From the NCBI RefSeq assembly GCF_019218755.1, contig NZ_JAHUWZ010000002.1, positions 868,001 to 932,000 of the forward strand: a DNA stretch of 64,000 bases, given 5' to 3'. This document shows positions 21,122 to 28,827 of the stretch, piece after piece. Numbering within the stretch: the stretch's first letter is position 1; every line of letters starts with the position of its first letter. Source of the DNA: Acidovorax sp. sif1233 (GTDB taxonomy: Bacteria; Pseudomonadota; Gammaproteobacteria; Burkholderiales; Burkholderiaceae_C). Position numbers and translations under genes: made by a program. The notes under the pieces were generated by a model. It did not search any database. It was not told the DNA's origin and saw nothing but the letters and a program-made list of their open reading frames with translations.

Positions 21122-23172
21122 TTAATAAATCGCGTAGTCAGAGCTTGATTAATATGGGTGAGCGTGATCAATTGCATCAACCCCAACATACCATCCTGCC
21201 ATATTGGCGAAATATCTAGAAAGTCACGAACACGAGGGCATAGAATTTCCGCAGCCATGGCAACATCCTCAGCAGATGTTTCTCCCTCAATTGTGAGTTG
21301 CACGTCCGAGCCGTCATCGCTCATGACAACATCAACATGCAAGCCACAAACGCCAACGAGAATTCGATGAATAGTAAGTTCGTTGAACCCATTCCTAGTA
21401 TTTACAATTAATTTCAAACGAAGCGGATGTTTATCATCCACACCTTCTAACATTCCAGGATGAATCGGCTGCAGAGAAAGGACCAAATCCGCATGCTTGG
21501 ATTGTGGTCGAATAAATTGCTCGGAATCCGGTTCTCTTTTCTTGAATGACCCCAAGACCTTGTCCAGCGTGTGCCCACGCTGGTGCACGTCACGTCTTAT
21601 CTTGAAATAGCGACGCAACCCTTCATCAATCTCAAGATATATTTTGAGATTATAACAGTCTCGAAGTGCACGAAGGTACAGTGCGTGTAATCCACTCGCA
21701 ATGATAAAATCATTGCTGTGAAGCACAAAGGGCCTGCTCATTTTTCCTGTTTTATGATCATAATGCCGCAAGAGGATGTTTTTTCCATCCGATAACGAGA
21801 CAAGATCATTACAAAATCCTTCTAGGTCATTCGCCATGGGATTCAAATGTGTCATTACCTGCCACATCGGCCTCTGCCTGTCCCACAAGTGATAATCGTC
21901 ACCTGAAAGCTTGACTGTCGAGTGGTCACCGAACAATGCTGAAATCGCATCAGCGAATGTATCTTTGCCCGCCCCAGAATCTCCCGCAATTCCCACAACA
22001 AAAGGGTTGCGGCTAAGGCGAAAGAAATCGTTTCGACTGATAGTTTCCCTCCAAATTCTGATGGCAAGAATTCCACCGATTGCAGCCATCATCGTGTAAA
22101 GAAGCGATGCTGCGTGCCCACTTAATGGAGCGGTAATGGGAAACAAGCTGGCAAGCGCGAATTTATTGCCATTCGAGAAATGCAAAGGTGTTAATAGCAG
22201 AGCGCTTGCCACGTATACCACTGAAAATGCCCCCACCAGCAAGACCGCAATGCGACCACTCATCGCTTGATAGAGAACAAGGAATGGAATGCACCATACA
22301 AACCACCCGGGTGAAGAAGGTGTTAATACGACAACGAGCAAAAATGACATTCCAATAGTGGCTTGAAACAGCTCAAAATTCAGACGCCGCACTCGCCATG
22401 TCAAGTAAAGGACTAGCAGGTAAGTCAAGGGAACAATAAAAATGTAAACATTACCCGCAAGACCTACCGCCAGCTGGTATATCTTTTCCATTTCTGGATT
22501 GTTCAACAGCATCTGCATGCCCGCAGATGAGAACACGAAGGCGCCACCGAGCACAAGAACAGCGAGGGAAAAGCCACCGGCGAACTCCAGTGCCCGCTGC
22601 CTAAGAGCGCGATTGTGGATTAAATAGATCGCAAAAAATGGAGCGGCCACGATCATGCTTAATTTTGCTGAAATTGCGACTGCCAAAAGTGCCCCACCCC
22701 ATCTTAAATCCACTCTGCGCACACAAAGCATCGAAAGAACCAAGAACAAGGCAGGGATTAGATCATTTAAACCAAACCCATAACTCGCAACAATAATGAT
22801 GGGGGACAGCCAATAGGCCAACAAAATTAATTTTTGTTGATTGGGAAGTAGTTTTCGAAGCGTCAGCAACAAACAAAAATCAGCGCACAGCAGTGTGAAA
22901 TCATAGGCGTATTCCAAAGGAGCGCCAATGACCTTCGCCGCAAACACAAAAGGAAGGAACGGCAGCCACATTGCATATCCATAGGGAAAAGCAACTAGGT
23001 CACCGCCCTGGCTCATCCAGACCGACCAGGGGTCGACAGTTAATACCGAGGTGCCTATATCCAGGAATGGGGCATACCAGTTTGCGATGGGTAGTGGGCT
23101 CAACGCAATTATCAGCACCACCCGCAGCATCAGCCCTAAAAGAAAAAATGGATGTATAAACAGCTTTTTCAT
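21118..23172 (-). CDS. Fusion of a polytopic GT-C-like membrane domain to a phosphoribulokinase/uridine-kinase-like kinase, island gene 5
   Basis: The 684-residue product is two proteins in one. Residues 1 to about 380 hold about ten membrane helices with an early loop reading DPWSVWMSQGGDLVAFPYGY, like bacterial GT-C mannosyltransferase-type proteins. Residues 392-570 form a P-loop kinase: GIAGDSGAGKD (about 395-404), then SGDDYHLWDR (423-432), THLNPMANDLEGF and YDHKTGKM, matching the DDYHxxDR, LxPxANxF and YxHxTG blocks of phosphoribulokinase. The last 100 residues are unassigned. I know of no standard family with this fusion. The P-loop lysine and the DD pair are intact, so the kinase looks active. 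It overlaps both neighbours by four bases. Confidence 0.82.
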   Translation of the reverse strand: MKKLFIHPFFLLGLMLRVVLIIALSPLPIANWYAPFLDIGTSVLTVDPWSVWMSQGGDLVAFPYGYAMWLPFLPFVFAAKVIGAPLEYAYDFTLLCADFCLLLTLRKLLPNQQKLILLAYWLSPIIIVASYGFGLNDLIPALFLVLSMLCVRRVDLRWGGALLAVAISAKLSMIVAAPFFAIYLIHNRALRQRALEFAGGFSLAVLVLGGAFVFSSAGMQMLLNNPEMEKIYQLAVGLAGNVYIFIVPLTYLLVLYLTWRVRRLNFELFQATIGMSFLLVVVLTPSSPGWFVWCIPFLVLYQAMSGRIAVLLVGAFSVVYVASALLLTPLHFSNGNKFALASLFPITAPLSGHAASLLYTMMAAIGGILAIRIWRETISRNDFFRLSRNPFVVGIAGDSGAGKDTFADAISALFGDHSTVKLSGDDYHLWDRQRPMWQVMTHLNPMANDLEGFCNDLVSLSDGKNILLRHYDHKTGKMSRPFVLHSNDFIIASGLHALYLRALRDCYNLKIYLEIDEGLRRYFKIRRDVHQRGHTLDKVLGSFKKREPDSEQFIRPQSKHADLVLSLQPIHPGMLEGVDDKHPLRLKLIVNTRNGFNELTIHRILVGVCGLHVDVVMSDDGSDVQLTIEGETSAEDVAMAAEILCPRVRDFLDISPIWQDGMLGLMQLITLTHINQALTTRFIK

Positions 23173-23777
23173 TTGAAATTAATCGTGGCTTCCCAGAGGT
23201 CAGGGCGTTTAGTGCAAACAGCATCTGCCACGATGTGTCGCTCCGTCAGAAGCGATGCCAGTTCGGGAATTTCCACAGTAGCGTCTCGGCCTTGAAGCTC
23301 GGGAGAAACAAGGCAAAGTTTGAATCCAGCATCTTTTAATCTGCCCGCTTCTTCTTCTTCCAATGAAAAATGCGTGAAGCAGTCCACCCAGACCCAATCA
23401 ACTTTACCAGCCAAAGATAGTGCTGTTTCGATGGATTCAAATTCTGAAACTCGTACCGCGCAACGTCTTTCGCCAGCATTAGACCACTTAATCATAAATG
23501 GAAACGATTGATCTAGAAAGAAATAATTAGATATGCCGTTGGATTTCATCAATGAGATGAGATATGGCTCCAACCCCTCTTCTTTCACATTGAGTATAAG
23601 AGTGCCGTGTCGATATAGACCAATCCACTCCTCGAAAGATTCCCCGGGCTTGCAGGGATCATGGTGGATAATAAGTTGCCCATGATCCGTTCTGACGTCA
23701 ACTTCCACACCATACTTCGAATCGGTCGATATCAACTCTGTTATTGTGTTACGACGATGAGAGATGATTTCCATCAT
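23169..23777 (-). CDS. GDPD / PI-PLC-like phosphodiesterase, island gene 4
   Basis: The 202-residue protein shows the glycerophosphodiester phosphodiesterase active-site set: ISHRRN at the start, EVDVR (glutamate and aspartate for the metal), IIHHDP (second histidine) and LNVKEEG, with a late WVWVD strand. It is shorter than typical GDPDs (about 240-250) and has no signal peptide, so it probably acts in the cytoplasm. In this operon it could cleave a polyol-phosphate diester or a nucleotide-linked intermediate rather than lipid head groups. Start and stop each overlap a neighbour by four bases. Confidence 0.75.
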   Translation of the reverse strand: MMEIISHRRNTITELISTDSKYGVEVDVRTDHGQLIIHHDPCKPGESFEEWIGLYRHGTLILNVKEEGLEPYLISLMKSNGISNYFFLDQSFPFMIKWSNAGERRCAVRVSEFESIETALSLAGKVDWVWVDCFTHFSLEEEEAGRLKDAGFKLCLVSPELQGRDATVEIPELASLLTERHIVADAVCTKRPDLWEATINFK

Positions 23778-24469
23778 TTGGCTCTTTTCCTCAATTGGAA
23801 GCTGAAATCAATGGTTCTTTTTATAAATTTTTTCTTTGCTGCCCAATTTATATTCCAGTGCGAAAAGCCATGCGCTCTCTCGCCAAACGCAACCGGAAAA
23901 CGATACACCTTGATCCTTTGCTCCTGAGCTTCATAGTATGCATAAAGATCAAGGGAAAAATCTGTTGGAGCACTTTCCCAAGATTCAAAGAATCTTCGCG
24001 AGAACATTGTTGGCTGGGCATTGATGTCCCACATCGGACGCATGAGAAGTACTGTTTCAAACATACTCATTCCAACAGTAAAAAATACATCCATAATGGG
24101 CCGACCATAACGGCGCCCTTTTACAAATATATCTTCTCCATGCTTTTCAAACAGATCAAGACCGGAAAGTACGTCCTGGGGGTCTGTTTGCATATCGGCA
24201 TGAGTCCATCCTAGTAGGCTTCCTCGCGCCGCCTTCAACCCGGCAATAATACCGTATCCGTATCCTTGATTGATTTCAACACGAGTACTTCTGCACCCGC
24301 GATACGAGGGAAGCAACCGATCGAGCACCTCACCCGTATTGTCAGTGGAACCATTGTCCACGAGAATGACCTCAATATTCTCACTTTCTGTCAGTGTCTT
24401 GCAGCGATCCAGAAGTAACGGGATATTTTTTGCCTCGTTATAACAGGGAATGACCAAGGAAAATTTCAT
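23774..24469 (-). CDS. GT2 glycosyltransferase, dolichyl/polyprenyl-phosphate-mannose-synthase-like, island gene 3
   Basis: The 231-residue protein has the GT-A fold start FSLVIPCYNEAKNIPLLL, VDNGSTDNTG, the acidic THADMQTDP donor-metal motif and a WDINAQPTMFSRRF block similar to polyprenol-phosphate sugar synthases. It ends after about 230 residues without the two C-terminal membrane helices of GtrB/ArnC, so it resembles the soluble DPM1 type. It should move a sugar from a nucleotide onto a polyprenyl phosphate, to be flipped with the help of the GtrA protein encoded just upstream. Overlap with both neighbours is four bases. Confidence 0.9.
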   Translation of the reverse strand: MKFSLVIPCYNEAKNIPLLLDRCKTLTESENIEVILVDNGSTDNTGEVLDRLLPSYRGCRSTRVEINQGYGYGIIAGLKAARGSLLGWTHADMQTDPQDVLSGLDLFEKHGEDIFVKGRRYGRPIMDVFFTVGMSMFETVLLMRPMWDINAQPTMFSRRFFESWESAPTDFSLDLYAYYEAQEQRIKVYRFPVAFGERAHGFSHWNINWAAKKKFIKRTIDFSFQLRKRAK

Positions 24470-24870
24470 TGGGGCCTCCCCGCAGTGCGACTGCGGAAAA
24501 CGAAAAATTTCATACCCAAAAAATTAAGACAAGCCGAAAACCCTGTTGCAACAATGAATGCAATATTTATTACAAAAGTATTTGCTCTAAAGAATTTCAG
24601 CATCAATGAGTTGACAACAACATTGGCAAGAAGTGTCCCTGCATATAACATTGCGAATCGCCACATAGTGCCGGATACCTTCGGCTTATGACCAAAGGTC
24701 CAGATTCGATTCGCGAAGTATGCAAACAAAGTTCCTGCCAAAAATCCAATTGTTTTTGCCATTTCGACCCTGGTCAATTCCAAAGCGACAATACTGCGGT
24801 AAGTCAAAAAATCCAGGATAACTGTAGTCACGCCGACAACCAGAAATATCGTCAACTCGCGTCTAAGCAT
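24466..24870 (-). CDS. GtrA-family membrane protein, island gene 2
   Basis: A 134-residue protein with four hydrophobic helices and the GtrA pattern: FLVVGVTTVILDFLTY at the start and FANRIWTF in the second-third loop, ending with FLGMKFFVFRS. GtrA proteins accompany polyprenyl-phosphate-sugar synthases and are thought to help move the lipid-linked sugar across the inner membrane. It overlaps the GT2 gene by four bases and the nucleotidyltransferase gene by eight. Confidence 0.92.
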   Translation of the reverse strand: MLRRELTIFLVVGVTTVILDFLTYRSIVALELTRVEMAKTIGFLAGTLFAYFANRIWTFGHKPKVSGTMWRFAMLYAGTLLANVVVNSLMLKFFRANTFVINIAFIVATGFSACLNFLGMKFFVFRSRTAGRPQ

Positions 24871-26596
24871 GCGGATCTTTCGGCAATTCGGGAATGATTG
24901 CTTGGTAGCCTCGCTCTAGGACCGCCACTTGCTCGGGAGGTATGCGGGGGTCTAGGCCCAGCCGATAAGGGTGGCTCGTCCATTTGTGAAAACAGGATTG
25001 CCAGTATTCGAAAGTTTTCAGATCCGCCGGGGTACCCCAGCATAAGTAACTGTCTACCTCAAAAAGATGGCATCGCAAGCCGAGCGCGATCGCGTCATTA
25101 ATGAGGGAATCAATATAAAATTCGCCGTTAACCCGGCCATCACGCTCAAGGAGTCGCTCGTAGGCGCGTCGGTAATCCGCTTCACGACGGAAGGTGAAAG
25201 TTCCCAAGACCACGGGGTCAGAGGCAGGCGCATCCAGTGGTTTTTTTACCGAAATATGCTTGACTATGCCATCTTCTGCATCTATCCATCCGAACATATT
25301 CGGATGACGCGTGGCGTTCGGATATGACCGGATACCCCAAACAATCACGTCGACCTGAGGATCGTTTGCAAGCCTGGAGAAGATATCCATATCATAGAGC
25401 GCTCCGTTGTCACAAGCACCAATGGTGATTGGAGTCATGCTTTGCCCTCGCTCTTGCACCAGTGCCTCCACACCAATTGACGCGGTACATGCTTGGCCTT
25501 CCGTAACATGATCGACTTTTTTAATGATCGCGTCGGGATATAGGTTTTTTAGCTCATCAACTATATTCTCGTATCCTGCCATATCCGATCGAAGGACAAA
25601 AACGTGCTGCTCTGCGCTGGGGAGATCATGAGTAGCCTGAGCCACCATCGATCGACCCGAGACTGGAATAAGAGGCTTAGTCTGGACGTAACCCTCGTTC
25701 ACAAAACGCTGGCCCAATCCAGCCATGGGGATTACCAGAGCCCCACGTGGGACAGATTTATTCTTCGGTGGCGCAATCAAAGCTTTGAATACTCTTGACC
25801 AGGCATTGTATTCTTCAACATCCTCGGGTGTACCCCACTGCATGAAGTGCTGCAATGGATAAACTGCTACCGATTTTCCATCTTCAACCAGTACTTTGCA
25901 AGAAAGGCTTACATAATATTCGCCCCCAACATTCAGATCCCGATCAATCACCGCGTCAAATGCCCGGCTCATAAGCTGTGCAGATGAAAAATAATATGTA
26001 CCACTTGATGCATACTCATTCATGCGGTCGGATGTGTATGGTTTCTTTTCCTGGATATCCTGCATCCATCCGTCTTTTTCGAGCATGTATGCGTAGTTTG
26101 TATTCCCCAACGAATGCGGATGAAATCCTTTATAGGCTGGTACAGCTCCTGAACAGCCCGTCTGTTTAACAAAATCCTTAAAGTTATGCCAATCCCAGTA
26201 ACACGTGAAATCACAATAATTAATGACTACTTCCTGCTTTGGGTCAAGCAGATGTGCAACTTGACGAATCGCATTTACCGGACCGAGCTTGTGCGGCGGT
26301 ATGCCAACAATTTTTCCTGATGGGCAATATTGCCGCAAAATTGCTTCCATACGGTATGATGGCTCATCCAGATGTGCCTGATTGCAGATAAAAACGAAGT
26401 TTTCTTCACCCGGGAACATGTCAATGACATGCGCCACAATCGGTTTTCCTTCAATTTCTATCAGTGGTTTCGGAACTTCATAACCGGCGCGACGAAATCT
26501 TTCTCCAAAACCTGACATAGGGATAACTATTTGCAAAGTTCGCCTCTTAATGTTTAAAATTCTCATGCAATATGCGGGTCCAGCAAATTGCGACAT
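24863..26596 (-). CDS. Tandem sugar nucleotidyltransferase (two NTP-transferase domains), island gene 1
   Basis: The 577-residue protein is an internal duplication. Domain 1 begins LQIVIPMSGFGERFRRAG near residue 21 and domain 2 begins ALVIPMAGLGQRFVNEG near residue 286; both carry the G-x-G-x-R-F nucleotide loop followed by KPLI. Conserved acidic positions follow (NYCDFT in the first, GACDNGALYD in the second), and both halves retain a W-G-T-P block near the end. Such enzymes activate a sugar or polyol phosphate with CTP, GTP or another NTP. Two different halves may give two products or two steps. The start is either ATG 26596, with AAGAGAG upstream, or ATG 26566. It is the first gene of the operon. 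Confidence 0.88.
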   Translation of the reverse strand: MSQFAGPAYCMRILNIKRRTLQIVIPMSGFGERFRRAGYEVPKPLIEIEGKPIVAHVIDMFPGEENFVFICNQAHLDEPSYRMEAILRQYCPSGKIVGIPPHKLGPVNAIRQVAHLLDPKQEVVINYCDFTCYWDWHNFKDFVKQTGCSGAVPAYKGFHPHSLGNTNYAYMLEKDGWMQDIQEKKPYTSDRMNEYASSGTYYFSSAQLMSRAFDAVIDRDLNVGGEYYVSLSCKVLVEDGKSVAVYPLQHFMQWGTPEDVEEYNAWSRVFKALIAPPKNKSVPRGALVIPMAGLGQRFVNEGYVQTKPLIPVSGRSMVAQATHDLPSAEQHVFVLRSDMAGYENIVDELKNLYPDAIIKKVDHVTEGQACTASIGVEALVQERGQSMTPITIGACDNGALYDMDIFSRLANDPQVDVIVWGIRSYPNATRHPNMFGWIDAEDGIVKHISVKKPLDAPASDPVVLGTFTFRREADYRRAYERLLERDGRVNGEFYIDSLINDAIALGLRCHLFEVDSYLCWGTPADLKTFEYWQSCFHKWTSHPYRLGLDPRIPPEQVAVLERGYQAIIPELPKDPHA

Positions 26597-26619
26597 GCTC
26601 TCTTCATCCCACTAACACA

Positions 26620-26648
26620 CTTATCGTGCAGAGAACTGCGCAGTTCAA
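26620..26648 (-). promoter_or_regulatory. Candidate promoter of the island operon overlapping a perfect 14-bp palindrome
   Basis: On the minus strand TTGAAC (26643-26648) and GATAAG (26620-26625) are 17 bases apart, a plausible sigma-70 pair. A perfect palindrome GAACTGCGCAGTTC (26633-26646) covers the -35 end and spacer, where a repressor would block polymerase. The first ATG is about 17 bases beyond the expected start of transcription. Confidence 0.45.
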
Positions 26649-27294
26649 TCTTGTGCCGGCCGACACCGGTTATCAATCGGTCTATGGACAAGGCAGACAC
26701 CGTTCCCCCCACAGTGGTTGAACACCCTCGGAGAGGACTGGCAAGTTGCACATAGGGTGATCTCACGGACATGCATAGACTCACATGCGGTAGAGCCGCT
26801 CATTGATTTCGAACGCATGCGCCCCAGTCCTGTCCGCAGCGCTTCCCCTAGGGTTTGCCAGATGTCACGACTTGCTTGATCATAGCTTCGGAGCAGCCTG
26901 CCGAAGCCTAAGACCATCGGCGCGTGCTGCGCCTGTCTCGTTCTTCTCCTCCATGCCGCACAAAGGGCAAGAGGCATGCAGCAAGCGGAGAGAGTCCTCC
27001 AGGTCAATATCTCGCTTTCAACGTCGACCTTATGTCAAGCGTTCGACGCTACTCGATTGGTTTTACGCATTTTTTGCTTTTATTGCCATCAGTTTCGTTA
27101 AATTGCTGCACAGGAGTTGGAGTACAAAGCTGACAGTGGTAAATCGCTTGTTGTTAAACAGGTACTGACAACAACGGTTCGCCCGCCGTCCCAAAACGAT
27201 GACTGTGGGTGGAGCCAGTTCCGAACGCTTACACTGGCGCGCCACTGACGCCATGCATGCACTTGCGTCCCTCGTTAGATTACTAAGGAATTCC
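26649..27294. other. Junction between the AT-rich island and the FKBP gene
   Basis: About 650 bases with no gene I can support. Open frames such as 26645-27007 (minus) and 26803-27168 (plus) have no family-like sequence and irregular codon use. Composition returns to high GC around 27200. No integrase, transposase or tRNA-like sequence was recognised that would explain how the island arrived. Confidence 0.45.
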
Positions 27295-27708
27295 GTGCGC
27301 CTCTCCTCTTCCCTCATACTTGCCGGCTCGCTGGCCGCTTCATTTTTCTGCGCGCACGCACGGGTTCAGGGCCCGGTGACCACGGCCAGCGGCCTGGTCT
27401 ATGAGTCCCTCAAGGAAGGCACGGGCGAATCGCCCAAGGCCACCGACACGGTGAAGGTGCACTACAAGGGCACGTTCCTGGACGGCAAGGAATTCGACAG
27501 CTCCTACAAGCGCGGCGAGCCCACCGAGTTCCCGCTCAACCGCGTGATCCCCTGCTGGACCGAAGGCGTGCAGCGCATGAAACCCGGCGGCAAGGCCAAG
27601 CTGACCTGCCCGGCAGCGATTGCCTATGGCGAGCGCGGCGCTGGCGGGGTGATTCCGCCCAACAGCACGCTCAACTTCGAGATCGAGCTGATCTCGGTGC
27701 GCAAGTAA
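27295..27708 (+). CDS. FKBP-type peptidyl-prolyl cis-trans isomerase, exported
   Basis: The domain TASGLVYESLKEGTGESPKA followed by VKVHYKGTFLDGKEFDSSYKRGEP, RVIPCWTEGVQRMKPGGKA and IAYGERGAGGVIPPNSTLNFEIEL is a complete FKBP fold. I chose GTG 27295 because AAGGAA lies just upstream and it gives a clean signal peptide (MRLSSSLILAGSLAASFFCAHA); ATG 27253 and an earlier frame start are alternatives. The 137-residue product should assist folding in the periplasm. The MerR gene begins eight bases after the stop. Confidence 0.94.
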   Translation: MRLSSSLILAGSLAASFFCAHARVQGPVTTASGLVYESLKEGTGESPKATDTVKVHYKGTFLDGKEFDSSYKRGEPTEFPLNRVIPCWTEGVQRMKPGGKAKLTCPAAIAYGERGAGGVIPPNSTLNFEIELISVRK

Positions 27709-27716
27709 GAAGACCC

Positions 27717-28778
27717 ATGCTGCTGAAGGTCGGTGACCTCGCGCGGCGCACCGGCCTCACGGTGCGCACGCTGCACCACTACGACGAAATCGGGCTGCTC
27801 AAGCCCTCGGGCCGGTCGGACGCCGGCTACCGGCTGTACAGCCAGGCCGACGTGCAGCGGCTGCATGGCATCCAGACCATGCGGCAGATGGGCCTGCCGC
27901 TCAGCGACATCGGCGACCTGCTGGTGGGCGACACCATGGCGCCCGAGCGCATCATCGGCCAGCAGATCCGCGCGCTCGACCAACAGATATCACAAGCCAC
28001 CGAACTGCGCGGCCGCCTGACCATGCTGCGCGATGGCCTGATGGCAGGGGCCGAGCCCGACATGGGCAACTGGCTCGAAGCGCTGGCGCTCATGACGACC
28101 TATGGCAAGTACTTCAGCTCGGCCGAGCTCAAGCAGATCTTCACCAACTGGAGCCTGATCGAAGCCGACTGGCTGGTCGTGAAGGACCTGGTGCAGAGCG
28201 CCATGGACCGCCAGCTGCCGCCCGACGCCCCGGAGGTGCAGGCGCTGGCGTACCGCTGGATGGCGCTGATGCTGCACTGGATGGGCGGCGACATGGACCT
28301 GCTGGAGCGCTGGGGCCACATGTTCCGCACCGAGCCCACCACCCACGGCCGCAACCATGCGCCGCCGGGCGAAATGATCGAGTACGTCGAAGTCGCCATC
28401 AAGCTGCGCATGAACCTGCTCGACAAGTACCTGACCCGCGACGACCTGCGCGCGCTGGGCCATGTGCCCCACACCCAGTGGGCGGCGCTGGAGTGCTCGG
28501 TGCAGCAACTGCTGGCGCGCGGAGTGGCCCCGCAGCACGCCGACGCTGCGGCGGCGGCACGGCGCTGGGATGCGCTGTTCGGCCAGCTGACACGCAACGA
28601 TGCGGCGCTGCGCCAGAAGCTGCTCACCGCGTCGATGCAGGAGCCCTTGCTGCAGGCGGGCTCGCCACTGAGCGCGCCCGTGCGTGCGTACCTGCACGCT
28701 GCCCTCGCCCACGTGCATGCCGCCGCTGCGGGGCCAGCCGCGCCACCCATCCGTAAAAAAGCAGTAAAAATCGCTTGA
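27717..28778 (+). CDS. MerR-family transcriptional regulator with TipAS-like effector region
   Basis: The 353-residue protein opens with a MerR winged helix, VGDLARRTGLTVRTLHHYDE and GLLKPSGRSDAGYRLY, residues 1-70, then a dimerisation helix. The long C-terminal part (about residues 120-330), with repeated W- and H-rich helices, resembles TipAS-type antibiotic-recognition domains. A MerR-type palindrome lies between this gene and the acyltransferase/MFS pair, so it probably activates them in response to a small molecule. It ends in a basic tail (IRKKAVKIA). Confidence 0.92.
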   Translation: MLLKVGDLARRTGLTVRTLHHYDEIGLLKPSGRSDAGYRLYSQADVQRLHGIQTMRQMGLPLSDIGDLLVGDTMAPERIIGQQIRALDQQISQATELRGRLTMLRDGLMAGAEPDMGNWLEALALMTTYGKYFSSAELKQIFTNWSLIEADWLVVKDLVQSAMDRQLPPDAPEVQALAYRWMALMLHWMGGDMDLLERWGHMFRTEPTTHGRNHAPPGEMIEYVEVAIKLRMNLLDKYLTRDDLRALGHVPHTQWAALECSVQQLLARGVAPQHADAAAAARRWDALFGQLTRNDAALRQKLLTASMQEPLLQAGSPLSAPVRAYLHAALAHVHAAAAGPAAPPIRKKAVKIA

Positions 28779-28805
28779 CCCTCACGCAACGTGAGGCTTG
28801 ACAGT
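28775..28805 (+). promoter_or_regulatory. MerR-type operator between -35 and -10 of the acyltransferase/MFS genes
   Basis: The palindrome CCTCACG-CAA-CGTGAGG (28780-28796) directly follows a TTGACC -35 element (28775-28780). A long spacer filled by a CCTCACG-type palindrome is the hallmark of MerR-family promoters. The -10 is poorly defined. The coding sequence of the acyltransferase begins at 28828. Confidence 0.7.
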
Positions 28806-28827
28806 CGGTCTTCTGACAGACCGACCC

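Noticed and set aside
26645..27007. 120-codon minus-strand frame upstream of the island, possible transposase relic
   Set aside because: No DDE or HTH motif was seen, and the start would overlap the proposed island promoter.
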